Shown here piece by piece: positions 33,761-46,955 of a stretch of DNA of 64,000 bases. This DNA is from Myxocyprinus asiaticus (taxonomy: Eukaryota > Chordata > Actinopteri > Cypriniformes > Catostomidae): positions 29,986,326-30,050,325 of the forward strand of contig NC_059362.1 in the NCBI RefSeq assembly GCF_019703515.2, in the 5' to 3' direction. Both the position numbers and the translations under genes were made by a program. Within the stretch, counting starts at the first letter, position 1; each line of letters starts with the position of its first letter. The notes beneath the pieces were generated by a model. The model did not search any database and had not been told where the DNA came from. It worked only from the letters and a program-made list of their open reading frames with translations.

Positions 33761-36700
33761 GTGATTCACCTCACATTCAGAGCTGGTTGGTTTGGTTCAT
33801 GACTTAGAATTCTTTTATGGATAATTTAATGAAAAGCCTATGAAAAACATTTATGGGAAAAAATACTTCTGGAACCCAGACAGCTGAAATAGTGGGCGTG
33901 CATTGTTGCGCTCTATTGCATAAATTTTTTTAATGTGTTAGTTTTTTATATAATTAATCGCACGAAATTAACACGTTAATTTTAACATTAAAAAAAAAAT
34001 CATAGTTTTCAAGATGAGTTCTTTGGGTTAACTGTAAGACTTTGCTGGAACTGAGTTGAGAAAAATGACTCCTTGCCATGTTTAAGCGTGTTGTAGCCCT
34101 GCACTGTAGTCTTTTCATTTAAACTGTGGTTTCTGCACTGGTGGCCTATAATCTCTAGGTTCCTTTCAATTTAATTTGTCTGTGAGGTGGATCGTTTAGT
34201 TTCCTGCTTCAGGCAAACACACACACACGCACGCACGCACGCACGCAAGCCTTGGACATTATCATTGACATCTGCTGGAGAGCCTGTGAGGGTAGACAAA
34301 CTTTCTCCAGCTTTTACAGTGCATTTCATGTACGCACAACATGCTTATCTGTTAAAGTTATGGTACTGCCTGCCTATTACTGCTGAGACTGCTTCTTTCT
34401 CTTTCTTTCTTTCTTTCTTTCTCCACCAACTCAATATTCCATTAACTTTTCCTTTCTTGAATTCAAAACCATTACAGGTTTGATGAAAGCCAAAGCCTCA
34501 CTACTGAGGACAAACACAGGCCTGGCATGACCGGGAAGGTTCCCTCCCCCTTTGTTCCTAAAACCTGAGCAAACAAAACACACAAGATACATGAGTCAGC
34601 AGATGAAAGACATCAGGGAGATTCACTCACGCATAGTTCACCATGACAGTGACATGCATTAACGGGCAACATGTACTGCTAAGACAGAAACAGGTTGCAC
34701 TCATCAACCTTTTTCTGAGCAAATAGAGAAAACTTTCCTTTGCCGTATGTGTTTTGTGTAGATGGTAAGGAGAACACAGGTGCTGAGAAGATCAAAAGAC
34801 ATGAAAAGATTTTCTTTGTTTCTAAACATGCCCAGAAAAGTACAAAGTACACTATTTCTTCATTTCTTTGACACCTGAATGAGAGGAAATGAACAATCTA
34901 TGGTTCCTCAGGACAGACATTTGTTAGAATGTTCTCTTTGTAGAGCCAAAAAGGACGTGAGATTTCGACATGAAACACTTTCTACATAAAGACTACCACT
35001 ACAAGGTGAAGTGTTTAAGTTTTTATGTTAAAATACTCTTTCCTATCACAGCTTAATATACAGAGAAAACTACAAGTAAGCCATTCAAATGTTGACTCCT
35101 CAAAAGGTGTAAAAACTGTGGTTCTGTGGTACTATATTTTTGTTTGAGCATCCCGACCAGTCTGACAATGTAATTTTGGGATAACCAATGGCAAGAGGTT
35201 CCAATGCGGCTGCACAAGCTCTAGTCTCACATAGCCAGACCAATTACTATGGCATAGGTCTGGGCTCTATTGCAGCTTCAATTGGCCTAGAACTGCCCAT
35301 TTAAACAGGAAGGGCCATCTAGCTGACATGTTAAGTGACCAGTCCCAGTTGTTTTTGTCAGTATAGGGTGTTTAGGGGCGGGGTAATCAGAGATGAATCA
35401 TACCATAATAAAAGACAGACATGGGTGAAAAAATAATTTATAGAATGATGCGCGAGTCTCTGCGAGCAATTGCACAGAAAACACACAGGATGAAATTGTG
35501 TGAGAGTCTAAGTACAGCACAGATAACCTCATTATGAAGAATTTTACAGACATAACTAAATAAACAAAGAAGAAAATGCAGCTCTGCTCATGGATATTTG
35601 CTTCACTTTCTGCTACGTGCCTCAAATGAAACTCTGAATATCTTCAAAAGATTTAATGTCACTAACCTAGCAAATTTGTGCAAATTCTGTGAGTATTTCA
35701 TCCTTGCTGTATCAATGCCGAACCTTGTGAACACAACACTTGGCTTCCAGGTGGACTGATAAACTGTCCTGTGTCCTTCTACTTGTGGAAGTTCCATCGA
35801 ACTAGACAATCAGATTTGCACTGAGTTCATCAAGAAACCGTTTTCCAGTTTTGTGTGCCATAAGCATCAGACAATTAGAGAACAGACCGTGGGCAGTCTG
35901 TCTGAGGCTGAGACTACACAAGTTGTATTAAGCAGCATGTAACCTATTTAAATGATTAGTGTTTCTGCTTATTATATGTAAAATCAAGTGCCTTTTTATC
36001 CGAATGTCTATCAGTCACTTTGAAGCAATAAAGAAAGCAAACATCATGCAATCTGCCATAACTGATGTAGGTCCAGCACAAGACAAAAATCTTTTTACTC
36101 CTCCCCCAACTGTAAATGGCAAATCTCGCTGATTGGTAAGGCAAGGCACAGTTCAAGTTAAACACACCTATTATTATTTGCAATCCAGCACAACAGTGCC
36201 CATTCACGTTTTCTTGGTTCCGGAAGTATTTTTTCCATAAGTATTTTATATAAGGGAATGAGGGATGAGGGAATGAACTACAATCCCATGAAGCATTGCA
36301 ATGACGGAATCGATTTGAAAACGACTGAAAAAAGTATAGAATCAATAAATGTTATGTTTATTGCAAAATATTCAGTTATATGCAAATACATAAGTAGTTT
36401 GAGAACGTAAGGAGACCGACTCAATTGCATCATTCACAATGCGTGATGGAAGTGGGCGATCGCTGTCGGGCTTGTAGTTCTTTACCAGAAATTCAGTTTT
36501 AAACTTGATTTTATTTAAATTAAGTTTAAAATAATAATAATAGTAGTAGTAGTAATAATAATAATAATAATAAAAAGCACCTTTCTAATTTTTGGGTGTA
36601 CTATTCCTTTAACACTCACATTATGGAGTGATGGCAATTAGAGAAATTTGTCAGTATAAATCAGACCTCACTACTATAAGTTGTGCTGGTGATTTGAGAC

Positions 36701-37837
36701 TTTGTATCAACTGAGGGAAAAGTGCCTTTTTCAATCACCTTTTGACACTCTGCAGATGTGGTCAGGAACTTGAGATGTTTAATCCTTTCATACATGAGCT
36801 ACTGTGTGAAGTATAGCAAAGCTGTTGTGTATAAGCCTAGTTCTTAAGACTCTGAGAAAAATGTGTAGGCTATGTGTGTGAGTGTGTTTTGGCTTGTTCA
36901 ATAGTCTGCCTTCTTTTCCTGTTTATCTCTGTTTCCCTCTCTCAAACGTTGCTATTGTGTGTTGGTCGCAGAACCACATATTACTGCCTGCAGCTCATTT
37001 TTTCTCCGGGTCAAATTTCTCAGCACACAGATGCTGCGAAAACTCAAAACAAAAAAGTCTTTTAAAATAATGCATTTGTTGATATCCAGGCAGGCATCAG
37101 CCTCCTTCATTCCAGTTTGACCCCACCCATCTGAACAGCTTTGTAAAACAATTTGGCTGAGAACTCAAAGCCTCAACACTGAAAAAGTATGCATTTGTCC
37201 TTGGGAAAGATGAGATGCCATGTTTGTTTGGGGGCGCTGTAATACTAGTTCACTGAGGTCATCTCTGCTAGATGTTCAAACGAGGAAATCTTTATAGTTT
37301 AAATTATGCTGGTAAAGTATCTTATTCTGACATCTTGTTCCTTGGTCCAAACATGCCTGCTGGCTTTGATATGGGCTGCAATTGTGTCATAATGAGATGG
37401 CATCATAGGAAAGGGGTTGAAAAGGGGCTACATCTGAGAAGCCCCTGGAATGTAATGTATTCTGGTAATCCAAAATATCAGACCCTGTAACCTCCTGTGC
37501 CGCAATAATGTTTATTGTTTTTTCCCCTCATACTAGCTAATTGGATGACAATGAAAGATATGATAAAGGAGATAATGACTGGGGGAGTATGTACTGGCAG
37601 AGGAGGTGACGTCAGCATGGGTCCAACTGCCTGTAGACATGAACATGCGTAAAATGTATCCACTCACACATTCAGACGAACCACGAACACAATCAATCAC
37701 TTACTGTATAATATACAGACATGCACAGATACACAAACACACACATAGGGGTAACTGAGGCTAGTTGTCCAACGTTTTACTGATTTGTTTCTCAGGGTGG
37801 GTTCAGTCCATTTCTGTATCGGCACATAAGTCTTGGC
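33761..37837. other. Gene-poor intergenic DNA
   Basis: No protein domain, RNA gene or large transposon is recognised in about 4 kb. Small items: (CTTT)n at about 34,393-34,422; the inverted partner of the 32.7-kb repeat at 36,392-36,460; ACTACAATCCCATGAAGCA at about 36,277-36,295, another ZNF143-like site; and AAT/AGT trinucleotides at about 36,529-36,571. Open frames here are short and unconvincing. Unannotated conserved non-coding elements of the sox11 locus could lie here but cannot be seen without alignment. Confidence 0.45.
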
Positions 37838-38310
37838 TATAAAAAAAAATGGAGTGACTATTTGCATTAGGTGTAAAAAGCACCTGCCACACAGTACTCC
37901 AATAGTCTGGACAAAACACAGAAATTAAGACAAACTCCAACTCTAGTGTTGCTGCAGTGGCGTGGGGTGTAATGATGTTGTGGATGTGTATTTTCGTGCG
38001 GATGATCCGGGTTTTAATCCGCCTTTTGTCCCACTTTTTCCCATTCCTGTTGCCATTCTTAATATTTCCTTTAATACTACTTATAGTAATAAATAGAAAT
38101 GAAGGTAAAAGTTGATTTCCTTGCTGTGAGTTGGTCAAGATGAAGGTCGGGGAGTTAAAAGATGAGTTTAATGCAGGTGAAATGAACCATGGTTTTACTA
38201 TAATATTATTGTAGTAACCATGTTTTTTGGCAGAACCAATAGTTTTTAATGCAATTAACCATGGTGTAACTACAGTATTATGGTGTTTATATAGTAACCA
38301 TGTTTAATTG
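37838..38310. repeat. Interspersed repeat, copy 2
   Basis: The uninterrupted counterpart of 32,786-33,760. The box B-like stretch reads GATGATCCGGGTTTTAATCC at about 38,000-38,020. The tail holds several ACCATGGTTTTACTATA and TATGGTGTTTATATAG-like words. Confidence 0.5.
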
Positions 38311-39652
38311 TTCTGATGTTTTTATAGCCTTGTACTAATCACAGAGTTTTCATACGCGCATAAAAAAAAAAAAAAAAAAGTCCTTATTAGAACTGCTATT
38401 CTGCTCGCTGTGCATCAAACAGTGTCTTCATTCACTCTTGACAAAAACTACCCAATCAGACAAGAATTACCGATTGACATGTAAACTGGCCAATCATTGA
38501 TAAGAAGTTACATAAGATCCAGCCAATGAGATTGGAAATTTTGGATGTAATTACCTCGATGCTTTGGAGACAAATGGTTCGTAGGTGTGCATTTGTCTTG
38601 ATGGGGAGAATTGTTAGAATATTGAAATGGACATTTTAAAAAGAAGTAGTAAAACAGCCTCAGCCAACATCTGCATTTCAACAGCAAGATGTATTCTGCT
38701 AACTGCTTCAGGTATGTGTAACTACTACTTATTAACTGCACTGTCAAATGAGGCTAACTATTTGTCCCTTAACAGCCTTGTAACTATAAGGGTCTATTAC
38801 TTATGGGTCATTGACAAATTATAAAAATGAGAAACCTTTTAAAAATCTAGTTTAAAACACTTATGTCATATTCTCAGAAATGTAATCTAATCTTTGTCCA
38901 GTTTGGTTTCATATATTTTTGAAAAACTTTATAGCATTTTCTAAATAAATAATAATAATAAAACTTTCAAATTGTCATGTGGTGTAACCATTAAGTAAAA
39001 AGTATTATAATACTTTCTTTGCACCTTGAATACATGAGAGTATAAACAACTTATTTGCTCATTTACAAAAAGTTTTCAAACAAATTTTTTCAAATAATTT
39101 TGTTTTTTTTTTTATTATAAATATTAATAATTTTTGAGTCAAAAATATCAAGAATTTTTCTCAGGGTTACACCACATGAATAAAACGTGCCTTTTCAGAA
39201 ACATGTCAAAATAAATGTCAAATGTTTTTTTAAACATCTTCCTTTCTACATCCGCTGACAACATACGGCATTCCAGTTTCTCCCATTAATTTTAATAGAA
39301 GTGGCCCGTCTATACTAAATAGTCTCAGTACCAATGTTTATTTCAGCAAGCTAAATACTGACAAAACACTATTTTACTGTGTTTTATAGTTTTTATGGTC
39401 AACATAAACAACAAAATGGCTACCTTCATGCTGGTTACACCCAAAGATTTTGATTTGGTGGACAAAAGCATTTTAAAATATAAATCATAGTTTAAAACAA
39501 TTGTTTCACTGTTTATTTTTTAAGAAATAACAATAAAATATTATTCTGCATTAGTCATGCCAACATTTATTTTTTCAGGAATTTCAGATTTTAATGACTT
39601 TTGTTTTTTTGTTTTTTTTACTGTCTGTGGACACAACATAAAAAATTTTACT
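38311..39652. other. AT-rich intergenic DNA
   Basis: No gene seen. The AT-rich block 38,860-39,650 contains the words GTGGTGTAACC and, reversed, TTACACCACATG (about 38,980 and 39,170), which hint at another inverted-repeat element, but ends were not resolved. Confidence 0.4.
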
Positions 39653-39656
39653 TTAA

Positions 39657-40220
39657 AGGTGCTATATGTAATATTTTTACTGTACTAAATCATAAAATGA
39701 CATAAAAAGTTGAAATACTGGCTTCTCCGATAACAATGCTACAGCCAGTATATTCTACTTTGAAGTTTCCATTCCAGCCAGAATTTCTGTTTGTGTTTTG
39801 GCCTGTGTGATCCCGCCAACTGCCCACTCACCAGTAGTATTTCGACACCGCCGGGTTGCCAGATATGAACAAGTTTGCAGGCAAACAACACTGCGTGCTG
39901 CAGCCATGGAAGCCAGCAAACAAACTGGATCAGAGATAACAGATTCCACCCGACCTAAAAATCCTCGTCATTCATCTAAAAACTACCATGACTAGAGGCA
40001 TAGTAAAACAAGGATAAATATTGGAGATGCCTTTGGAAGATGGAGACAGCTTAAAGCCCAGAAATCCTTTAAAACGGATGCTGAGTTGGCTAATTTGCAT
40101 GTCAACATTCTGGCAACCCGCATGAGCTTAGAGTCTGGGGGCAGACAACTCTCCAATATTTTGAATTTGGACTGCAGTACCCATTTCAAACGCTTTTTGT
40201 CAATCTTACATGTAGCACCT
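39657..40220 (+). mobile_element. TTAA-flanked TIR element carrying a coding remnant
   Basis: The termini are AGGTGCTATATGTAA at 39,657 and, reversed, AGGTGCTACATGTAAG at 40,220. Both are flanked by TTAA (39,653-39,656 and 40,221-40,224). The element is 564 bases long. The plus strand between about 39,900 and 40,160 encodes a broken protein segment with MEASKQTGSEI, then RINIGDAFGRWRQLK, then KTDAELANL. This looks like a fragment of a real protein rather than chance, although I cannot name the domain. The TTAA duplication suggests a piggyBac-type transposase acted in trans. Confidence 0.6.
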
Positions 40221-40224
40221 TTAA

Positions 40225-40433
40225 GCCCCACTTTAAACTCAGCAATTAAATATATGCTTAACATAGAAGAGGTGTATTCAAGTAAACGTTTTTTGTGAAT
40301 TACATTTTTTATGTATTTTTAATTTAACAGATCAGGACAAAAATGAGTGTCACTTCGTTGACACTTGGGACACATTGCTGTAATATGCACCTGTTACCCC
40401 CTCAACTTGAGCACTGATTATAGTTTGCTCAGT

Positions 40434-40469
<36 letters not shown>

Positions 40470-41248
40470 CTATGTGTTTGTGTATACTAAGAATAGATTA
40501 TATAAAATTATTATAAAATGGGTAAGAAATCTCTACTTATAGATAATCTTTATTAATTTATGCATTTACTTATTCTCACAAAAATAAGTTCTAAAAATTC
40601 AGTACTTGGAAAGAAGTTTGGAATCACTGTCAACATAATATGAAAGAGAATTGGACTGATTTTTCTGTCATCCGTGGCCCTCAGCAGTGCACATGTTAAA
40701 CCTTACCTGTGCTGTACGTTTGTTTGTTAATCTAACATCTTGGAAAGTCTGGTATTCTCACTTTGTGATCATGCATTTTTGTAGATGAATATGATATAAT
40801 TTGTGAATGTTCTGTAGGCAAGTTCCTAATAGGAATAACAGCTTGGTGTCATGGCTCTGGATTTGTAGGTTTTAAACATATAGCCTGTGTTCAATGAGTT
40901 TGATTAAAAATTATAATAGCATAGAGCAGAATTATTAAGGAGGATTGTGGATGATTGTCAGTGGTGGAATAAAGCAGTTGGTAGATCTGAAATGTTTTCA
41001 ATCCAACTCATTTTATGCTCTGGCATGCTTTTTACGTTTGTATTCTTTAACAAAAAATATTGAAAGAAAGTATTTTTTAAACATAATTTAAAGTGCATCT
41101 CATGTATTATGATGAGGCTAACCCCCAAATGTCCACTGACCCTAGAACCGCCCCTGTTTGTAGCTATTTACACTTAGTGTAAATTTGCAGATTTTGTCCT
41201 TAGTGCAAATAGCCTCTGTTTAAAAAAAAATAAATAAAAAAATAAATA

Positions 41249-41314
<66 letters not shown>

Positions 41315-41390
41315 AAAAAAGGCACAGTTGATTAAAAATGTGTTGAACTTTGTTGTCACATTATAAGGGGTACATTGTCACAATGGAACC
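40225..41390. other. Intergenic DNA with (TG)n and (AT)n
   Basis: No gene seen. (TG)n lies at about 40,436-40,467 and a long (AT)n at about 41,257-41,312. Confidence 0.5.
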
Positions 41391-41392
41391 TG

Positions 41393-42204
41393 CACCGTAA
41401 AAAAAATCCTGTTAAATTTATGGTAAAAAACTGGCAGCTGTGGTTGCCAGAAATTCACTGTAAAAAATATGGTAACCACGCTTCAGGCTTTACGGGATGT
41501 AATTTTGATGAATGTATATTTTACGGTGCATTACTGTTTATATTAGTAAATTATATAAACTTGATACTTTAACCTTCTGAAACTGTAAAAATCTGCTTTT
41601 CACTTTATAATGTATTGTTACTCACCGTAGTATTTACAGAAAGGCACATGATGAAATGAAGTTCATCATTAGTGGCCTTTCCAAGAGCAATGACCAACAA
41701 ACATGTAGAGACAGTGCTCAGAGTCACTCAAACAAACACTTAACACCATCAGGGTAACACATGTGAAATTAAAATAATGCAATAAACATTAACTAAACGA
41801 CATTAAATAAAACACAGAACACCCCAATGTACGTAACTGATATTAAAAATAAGAAGAAACAACTATTCCCATAAAATATAATGAAATGTGATGGGTAATG
41901 CAGGGAATTCTGGGAACGCCGATTATAGTTTTTTTGAACCTTAATTTTAACAGTAATTTACCGTAAAAAGTACATGTACTCTCGTTAAACATAATATAAA
42001 TTTTAACCGTTAATTATGCAGTAAAATCAGACTTTTTACATGTAAAAAATTATACTGTCAAATTACATGTATTGTCTTTTTAAATATATTATAATTTTTT
42101 ACCATATATTTTAAGGTAACTGCCCGTTTACCAATACATTTTTTTTTACTGTAGCATTTTGCAGTCTTTTACCTTTAAAAGTACAGACATTTTTTTACAA
42201 TGTG
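41393..42204. mobile_element. CACTA-like non-autonomous element
   Basis: The left end reads CACCGTAAAAAAAATCCTG and the right end, reversed, CACATTGTAAAAAAATG. Both resemble a CACTGTAAAAAA terminus, as in EnSpm/CACTA elements. Sub-terminal words such as ATGGTAAAAAACTGGCAGC and GGTTGCCAGAAATTCACTG are typical of a common fish family. No clear target duplication and no coding capacity; boundaries are approximate by a few bases. Confidence 0.45.
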
Positions 42205-43660
42205 CCACTGAAGAAATGTTCAATAAAAGTTAAGATCAATCGACAGCATTTGTGGCATTATGTTGATTACCAAGAAAAATATTTCCACTTGTCCCATGTT
42301 TATAAAAAAAAAAAAAAAAGACACTAAGAATGGAAATGAATAAGGTCAGTCTACAAAAATTAAAATACACACTGTTTCAAAAGTAATTATTTTTGTGTGA
42401 TAAGAATCAGGAATTTACCAGCATTACGTGGTCATGGCAACGAAGTTGTAAAATTGAATATAAAGTTACATAGATAAGATTAGTAAGCGATTTTATCACA
42501 GGCAAATCATTTTAACATGCATAATAGTGTTAATGGATTATGGCTTTACTTTTAAAACAATGTGTATTTTAACATTTATGGACTGACTCCTCTCACTTCC
42601 ATTGTAATTGCTTTACTGTAACCGCATTTATTTTTATTTATTTTTTTATGTACAAGTGGTAATCAACATTATGCCACAAATGCTGTTAATTAAGCTTAAC
42701 TTGTATAGAACCAAGAACATTCCTTTAACCAGCCTATTAGAGGCTTTTCAGCTAAATGTAAATAGTAAAACAATTATGAAACACAAAACAAATCATAAAA
42801 ATACCAAAACCATTGTTTTGGCCTACAAATATTGAAATTTAAACATGTTCACTTGTTTATCCAAAAGCTATAGCAAAACCTTCATTATTTTGTAATTTTA
42901 GTTTGGAGGACTGAATTAACAAAAATAATTTTAACATCAAGTTTTGAACTAGGCGTTTCAAACCAGCATTCAAAACCACTGCTAGAGAAAACACATTTGT
43001 ATGATTAGACTAAAAAACCTCATTGTTACTGAGATACAGCCCTTGTAACAAGTAACAGCTAGTCCTACTCCCTCCTATATTTGCTCGTACTAATTGCCAA
43101 GGAGTCTAAGGTAAGTGCTTTCCATGATATAGCTAGAAGCTACTGTGATATGATTTATGGTGCATGTTGCAAACAAATATTGGGAATGTTCCAATTACTG
43201 CTTTAAAAAGGCAGTTTAGCTTCTTGGACCTATTTACAGTGGCAAATGTGAAAGCTCATCAACACTCACAATGACAACAATTCTGCCAATCACCTGTAAT
43301 TAAATGTTGCACAGGAATACGAACACTAAAGCACACAGGCTGTTTATAACAGTCCCCATTAGGAGCCAATCTCCACTCAAGAAGCATGCAGAGCACTTGA
43401 GCCACTTATTTAAAGACCTCTGGAAAACTACAACTATTAGCATGTGTGCATGATGATTTGTAGCGCAGGAAGAAGAGGGAGTGTAAAGGGGGAAAGGGGG
43501 GACATGGCAGACAGCTCCTTCACAAGACTGGACTTTAAACCAGCCAATTAGTAATTTCACACATAGGGAGGATTGTGCAGGTCACACATTAATTTGAGAA
43601 ATGAGCAGGAAAAGTGGAAGCTAGTGATGTGGAGAGACAGAGAAAGAGAGGGGGGAGGAG

Positions 43661-43710
<50 letters not shown>

Positions 43711-44190
43711 ACTGCTTTAATTATAGCAGAATTGCATTCACAGATTCCAAGTCACTCTTTTCTTTTTCTCCTCCTCAGTCACTGCATATTTCACCCAAAC
43801 AGTGACAGGCTTTTCTTTACTGTTGAATGTCCTTCATTGCATCTCTGTTTGCTCTTATTGGCACAGCTCCAACAAGGATTTGACAGCAAGGCAAATTATC
43901 AACTTCTCCTAATTTGACAGGGAATCTGGTGAGACTGGGGGGTTTGGATTTGCAACTGTATGCACAAGCATTTGTGTTTTGGTCCCTGTCTTTATATGTT
44001 CCTATATGTGTTCATGTGTAGGCATATCCATATAATTAGCTCTAAATCTCCCACTTACTGTCATAATGTATCAAAACACATTTCAGAGTTCTTCCTGCTA
44101 TATCATAACATTAATGAAGGTAAGCAGTTCATAGAAATAAATAAATGTATATTTTCCTATCTAAAGTCTTATTTTGTTTCCTAGGTCCCT
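42205..44190. other. Intergenic DNA with (GA)n
   Basis: No gene seen. (GA)n lies at about 43,663-43,708. Unlike the tracts at 8.4, 13-19 and 24.6 kb, it has no LINE end attached. Confidence 0.5.
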
Positions 44191-44476
44191 TAGGAGAGTG
44201 TCTGGACCAGGGTTGGAAACCGAGAACCATTTCTTATTCAGAACTGGTTCGGTTGTGCATTTTTCCGGCGATGCGGACAGAACATCATACTGTTCTCTGA
44301 CAGTGTTTCTGGCTGCACTATTCAGCAGCAGAGCTTCCTCTCTACTGAATAAATAGTGACACAAAGAGTGCGTCCAGTGAAGTCCGAAAGAATGACTCTT
44401 CTGAGCCAGTCTTTTTGAATTTAAAGCTTCAACATACAGCGTGACCAGTGTAATGTGATTTCTGAACGAATGACTC

Positions 44477-44829
44477 GGACCCACTTTATATTAGGTGGCC
44501 TTAACTACCATGTACTTAACCATTGACAAAATTAACTTATTATGTACATACATATTGTTGCATAGTAATTACATTTAAAGTACTTGCATTTAATTACATT
44601 TGTAGTTACAATGTTAACTTTATCCCTAACCCAACCCTTACCCCAAAACCTAACTCTAACCCCTAACCCTACCCTTACTCCTAAACCTACCCATACCTCA
44701 ACCTCAGTAGAAGCAAATCTGGGAATTTTGCAGAACAACATGTAGTTACACAGTAAATACATAGTCTTGTATGTATTTAATAGTACATTAGTACATTGTA
44801 GTTAAGGCCACCTAATATAAAGTGTGACC
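44477..44829. mobile_element. MITE with long perfect TIRs and telomere-like core
   Basis: The ends contain CACTTTATATTAGGTGGCC and TTAACTAC in near-perfect inversion over about 30 bases. ATGACTC flanks both sides (44,470-44,476 and 44,830-44,836), a 7-base (possibly 8-base) target duplication created inside a minisatellite unit. The interior has a short run of CTAACCC/CCTAACCCT-type words at about 44,620-44,700. No coding capacity. Confidence 0.75.
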
Positions 44830-45429
44830 ATGACTCTTCTGAGCTGGTTCTTTTGAATCTACAGCATATAGCACACAGCATGGCCAGTGTAGTGAAGTCC
44901 CCGAACGAATGACACTTATGAGCCAGTTCTTTTGAATTTACAGTGAGAAAAATACATCGTGACCAGTGTAGTGTGGTTCCCGAACAATTTCCTCTTATTA
45001 GCCGGTTCTTTTTAATCTAAAGCTTTCAACATACAGTGTGACCAATGTAGTGCGGTTCCCCAACAAATGACTCTTCTGAGCCGGTTCTTTTGAATCTACA
45101 GTGCATAACACACAGCATGGCCAGTGCAGTGTGGTTCCCAAAAGAATGACTCTTATGAGCCGGTTCTTTTGAATCGACAGTGAGAAAAATACAGGGTGAC
45201 CAGTGTAGTGCTGTTTCTGAACAAATACTCTTATGAGCCGTTTTTTTTTTTTAATCTAAAGCATTCAACATACAGTGTAGTTTGGTTCCCAAACAAATTC
45301 CTCTTATTAGCCGTTTCTTTTGAACCTAAAGCATTCAACAGACAATGAGACCAGTGTAGTGTGGTTCCCGTATTAATTCCTCTTATTAGCCAGTTCTTTT
45401 GAATCTAAAGCGCTCAACATACAGTGTGA

Positions 45430-45552
45430 TCTATCATCTGTCTGTTATTGTTTTTATATTACTCTGTCATTATTTATTTATTTGTTTGATCTGTAAAGCA
45501 CTTTGGGTCAGCTTCTGTTGTTTTGAAATGTGCTCATAAACTTGACTTGACT
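45430..45552 (+). mobile_element. LINE 3' tail fragment
   Basis: The stretch GTAAAGCACTTTGGGTCAGC followed by ATGTGCTCATAAACTTGACTTGACT is the type of 3' end used by several fish LINEs, with a TTGACT tail. It is followed by a (TCTG)n tract (about 45,551-45,580). Only this tail is present. Confidence 0.5.
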
Positions 45553-46955
45553 GTCTGTCTGTCTGTCTGTCTGTCTGTCACAATGTTGTATATAGATCTA
45601 TACAATAATCAAGGTAATAAAAAATTAGATGTCAGAAAAATTACTTTCCACTGTAAACAACAGTGCCTTCTTGCCATTTATTTGAAGTTTATTTATTTAT
45701 TTATTTCACAGGTATTGTCCACTAGTGTTATATTATCAAAATTAATTATAATTCAGGTGTTGGAGCAATTCACGTGGTTTTTCATGGATGGATGGATGGA
45801 TGTTTGTCCTTTTAACAATGGGATTACTAAACTGTTTTAGCCTACATTTGTGATAAACTAGCATCACACGAGCCAGTCTCTGTCTCTATGTGAAACTGCA
45901 CCTGTCATAAACGCATGAACACACGTCAACACGAGCTTATGTTCCGTTATAATTATAACTCGTAATAATGATTTGCGAATTTGTTCCACATATTTTACAA
46001 TTTTCTACGATTTGCGCTCGCGCAACTGGTGCATGGCATGACTTGTGATCTCATGCCATAGAAAGGCAAAATGCAAAAGTAAACAGTTGTAACAAGTCCT
46101 CTCCTCCAAGTCAGAATGCACCCAATGCTCAAGTCCAAGTAAAAGTCATTAGTGTTCAAGTCCGAGACGAGTCATGAGTCATCAATATCGTGTCCTGGAC
46201 TCGAATACTACAACACTGGTGCGGTTCATGAACAAATGACTCTTCTTATCCGGTTCTTTTAAATCTACAGTGCGGAACACACAGCGCGACAAGTGTAGTG
46301 AGGTTCCAGAACAAATGACACTTATGAGCCTGCTCTTTTGAATCTACAGTGTGAAAAATATAAAGCGTAACCAGTGTGGTGCAGTTCATGAACGAATGAC
46401 TATTTTAATCAGGTTCTATTGAATCTAAAGTGCTCAACATACAGCATGACCAGTGTAGTGTGGTTCCCAAAGGAATGACTCTTCTGAGCAGGTTCTTTTA
46501 AATCTACAACGAAAAAATACAGCACGACCAGTGTACTGCAGTTCTCGAACGAATGACTGTTATGAGCCGGTTCTTTTTAGAGAATCAAAAACACTTTAGT
46601 CAGAGAGGTTACCGACTTAATCTCACTAGGACCAATTATTGGATTGCATTTTTGCAAAGTCATTTTGCAAAAGTAATTTAAAAGTCTGTGTAAACACACA
46701 TTTGGCAAGAAATTTATTACATTTATTTTTGATTTGATAAATCTCTGTTGAAATCTGAAATCATCTCATAATTTCATAACAGACATCTAAGGGGAGTTAT
46801 TGCAATAAAAATGCATTTCTTTTTTCCCAATTTTTCCTCCTCCTTTTTCCTTCAAAGTAAGAATCATAATGAAAACGTCAAGGAATAAGAATCGTTAAGA
46901 GAAATCAAAATCTGAACCGGAATCATTAAATTCCTTACGATTCCTATCAGGACAA

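Larger units (their letters stand above)
44370..46580. repeat. ~78-bp minisatellite, about 14 units, interrupted twice
   Basis: Units share the frame GAATGACTCTTCTGAGCC, then GGTTCTTTTGAATCTA, then CATACAGYGTGACCAGTGTA and GTGTGGTTCCCGAAC. Unit starts are seen near 44,388, 44,468, 44,830, 44,908, 44,986, 45,062, 45,143, 45,222, 45,296, 45,375, 46,233, 46,313, 46,397, 46,475 and 46,553. The array is split by the TIR element at 44,477-44,829 and by unrelated DNA at about 45,430-46,215. Units have diverged by roughly 10-20 percent by eye. Confidence 0.75.
44205..46955. mobile_element. hAT-like non-autonomous element with minisatellite core
   Basis: The left end reads CAGGGTTGGAAACCGAGAAC at about 44,209. 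The right end, reversed, reads CCTGATAGGAATCGTAAGG at about 46,950. Both resemble the CAGGGATGGGAATCG terminus of a common fish hAT family. Between them lie about 14 units of a ~78-base minisatellite and two later insertions. No transposase seen. Eight-base duplications were not found, so the outer boundary is tentative. Confidence 0.4.

Noticed and set aside
43573..43917. Open frame across the (GA)n tract at 43.66 kb
   Set aside because: Half of it is the microsatellite and the remainder has no family match. I also checked this tract for attached LINE ends and found none.
44620..44700. Telomere-like CTAACCC words
   Set aside because: Only a few imperfect units, inside a MITE with target duplications; not a telomere or fusion point.
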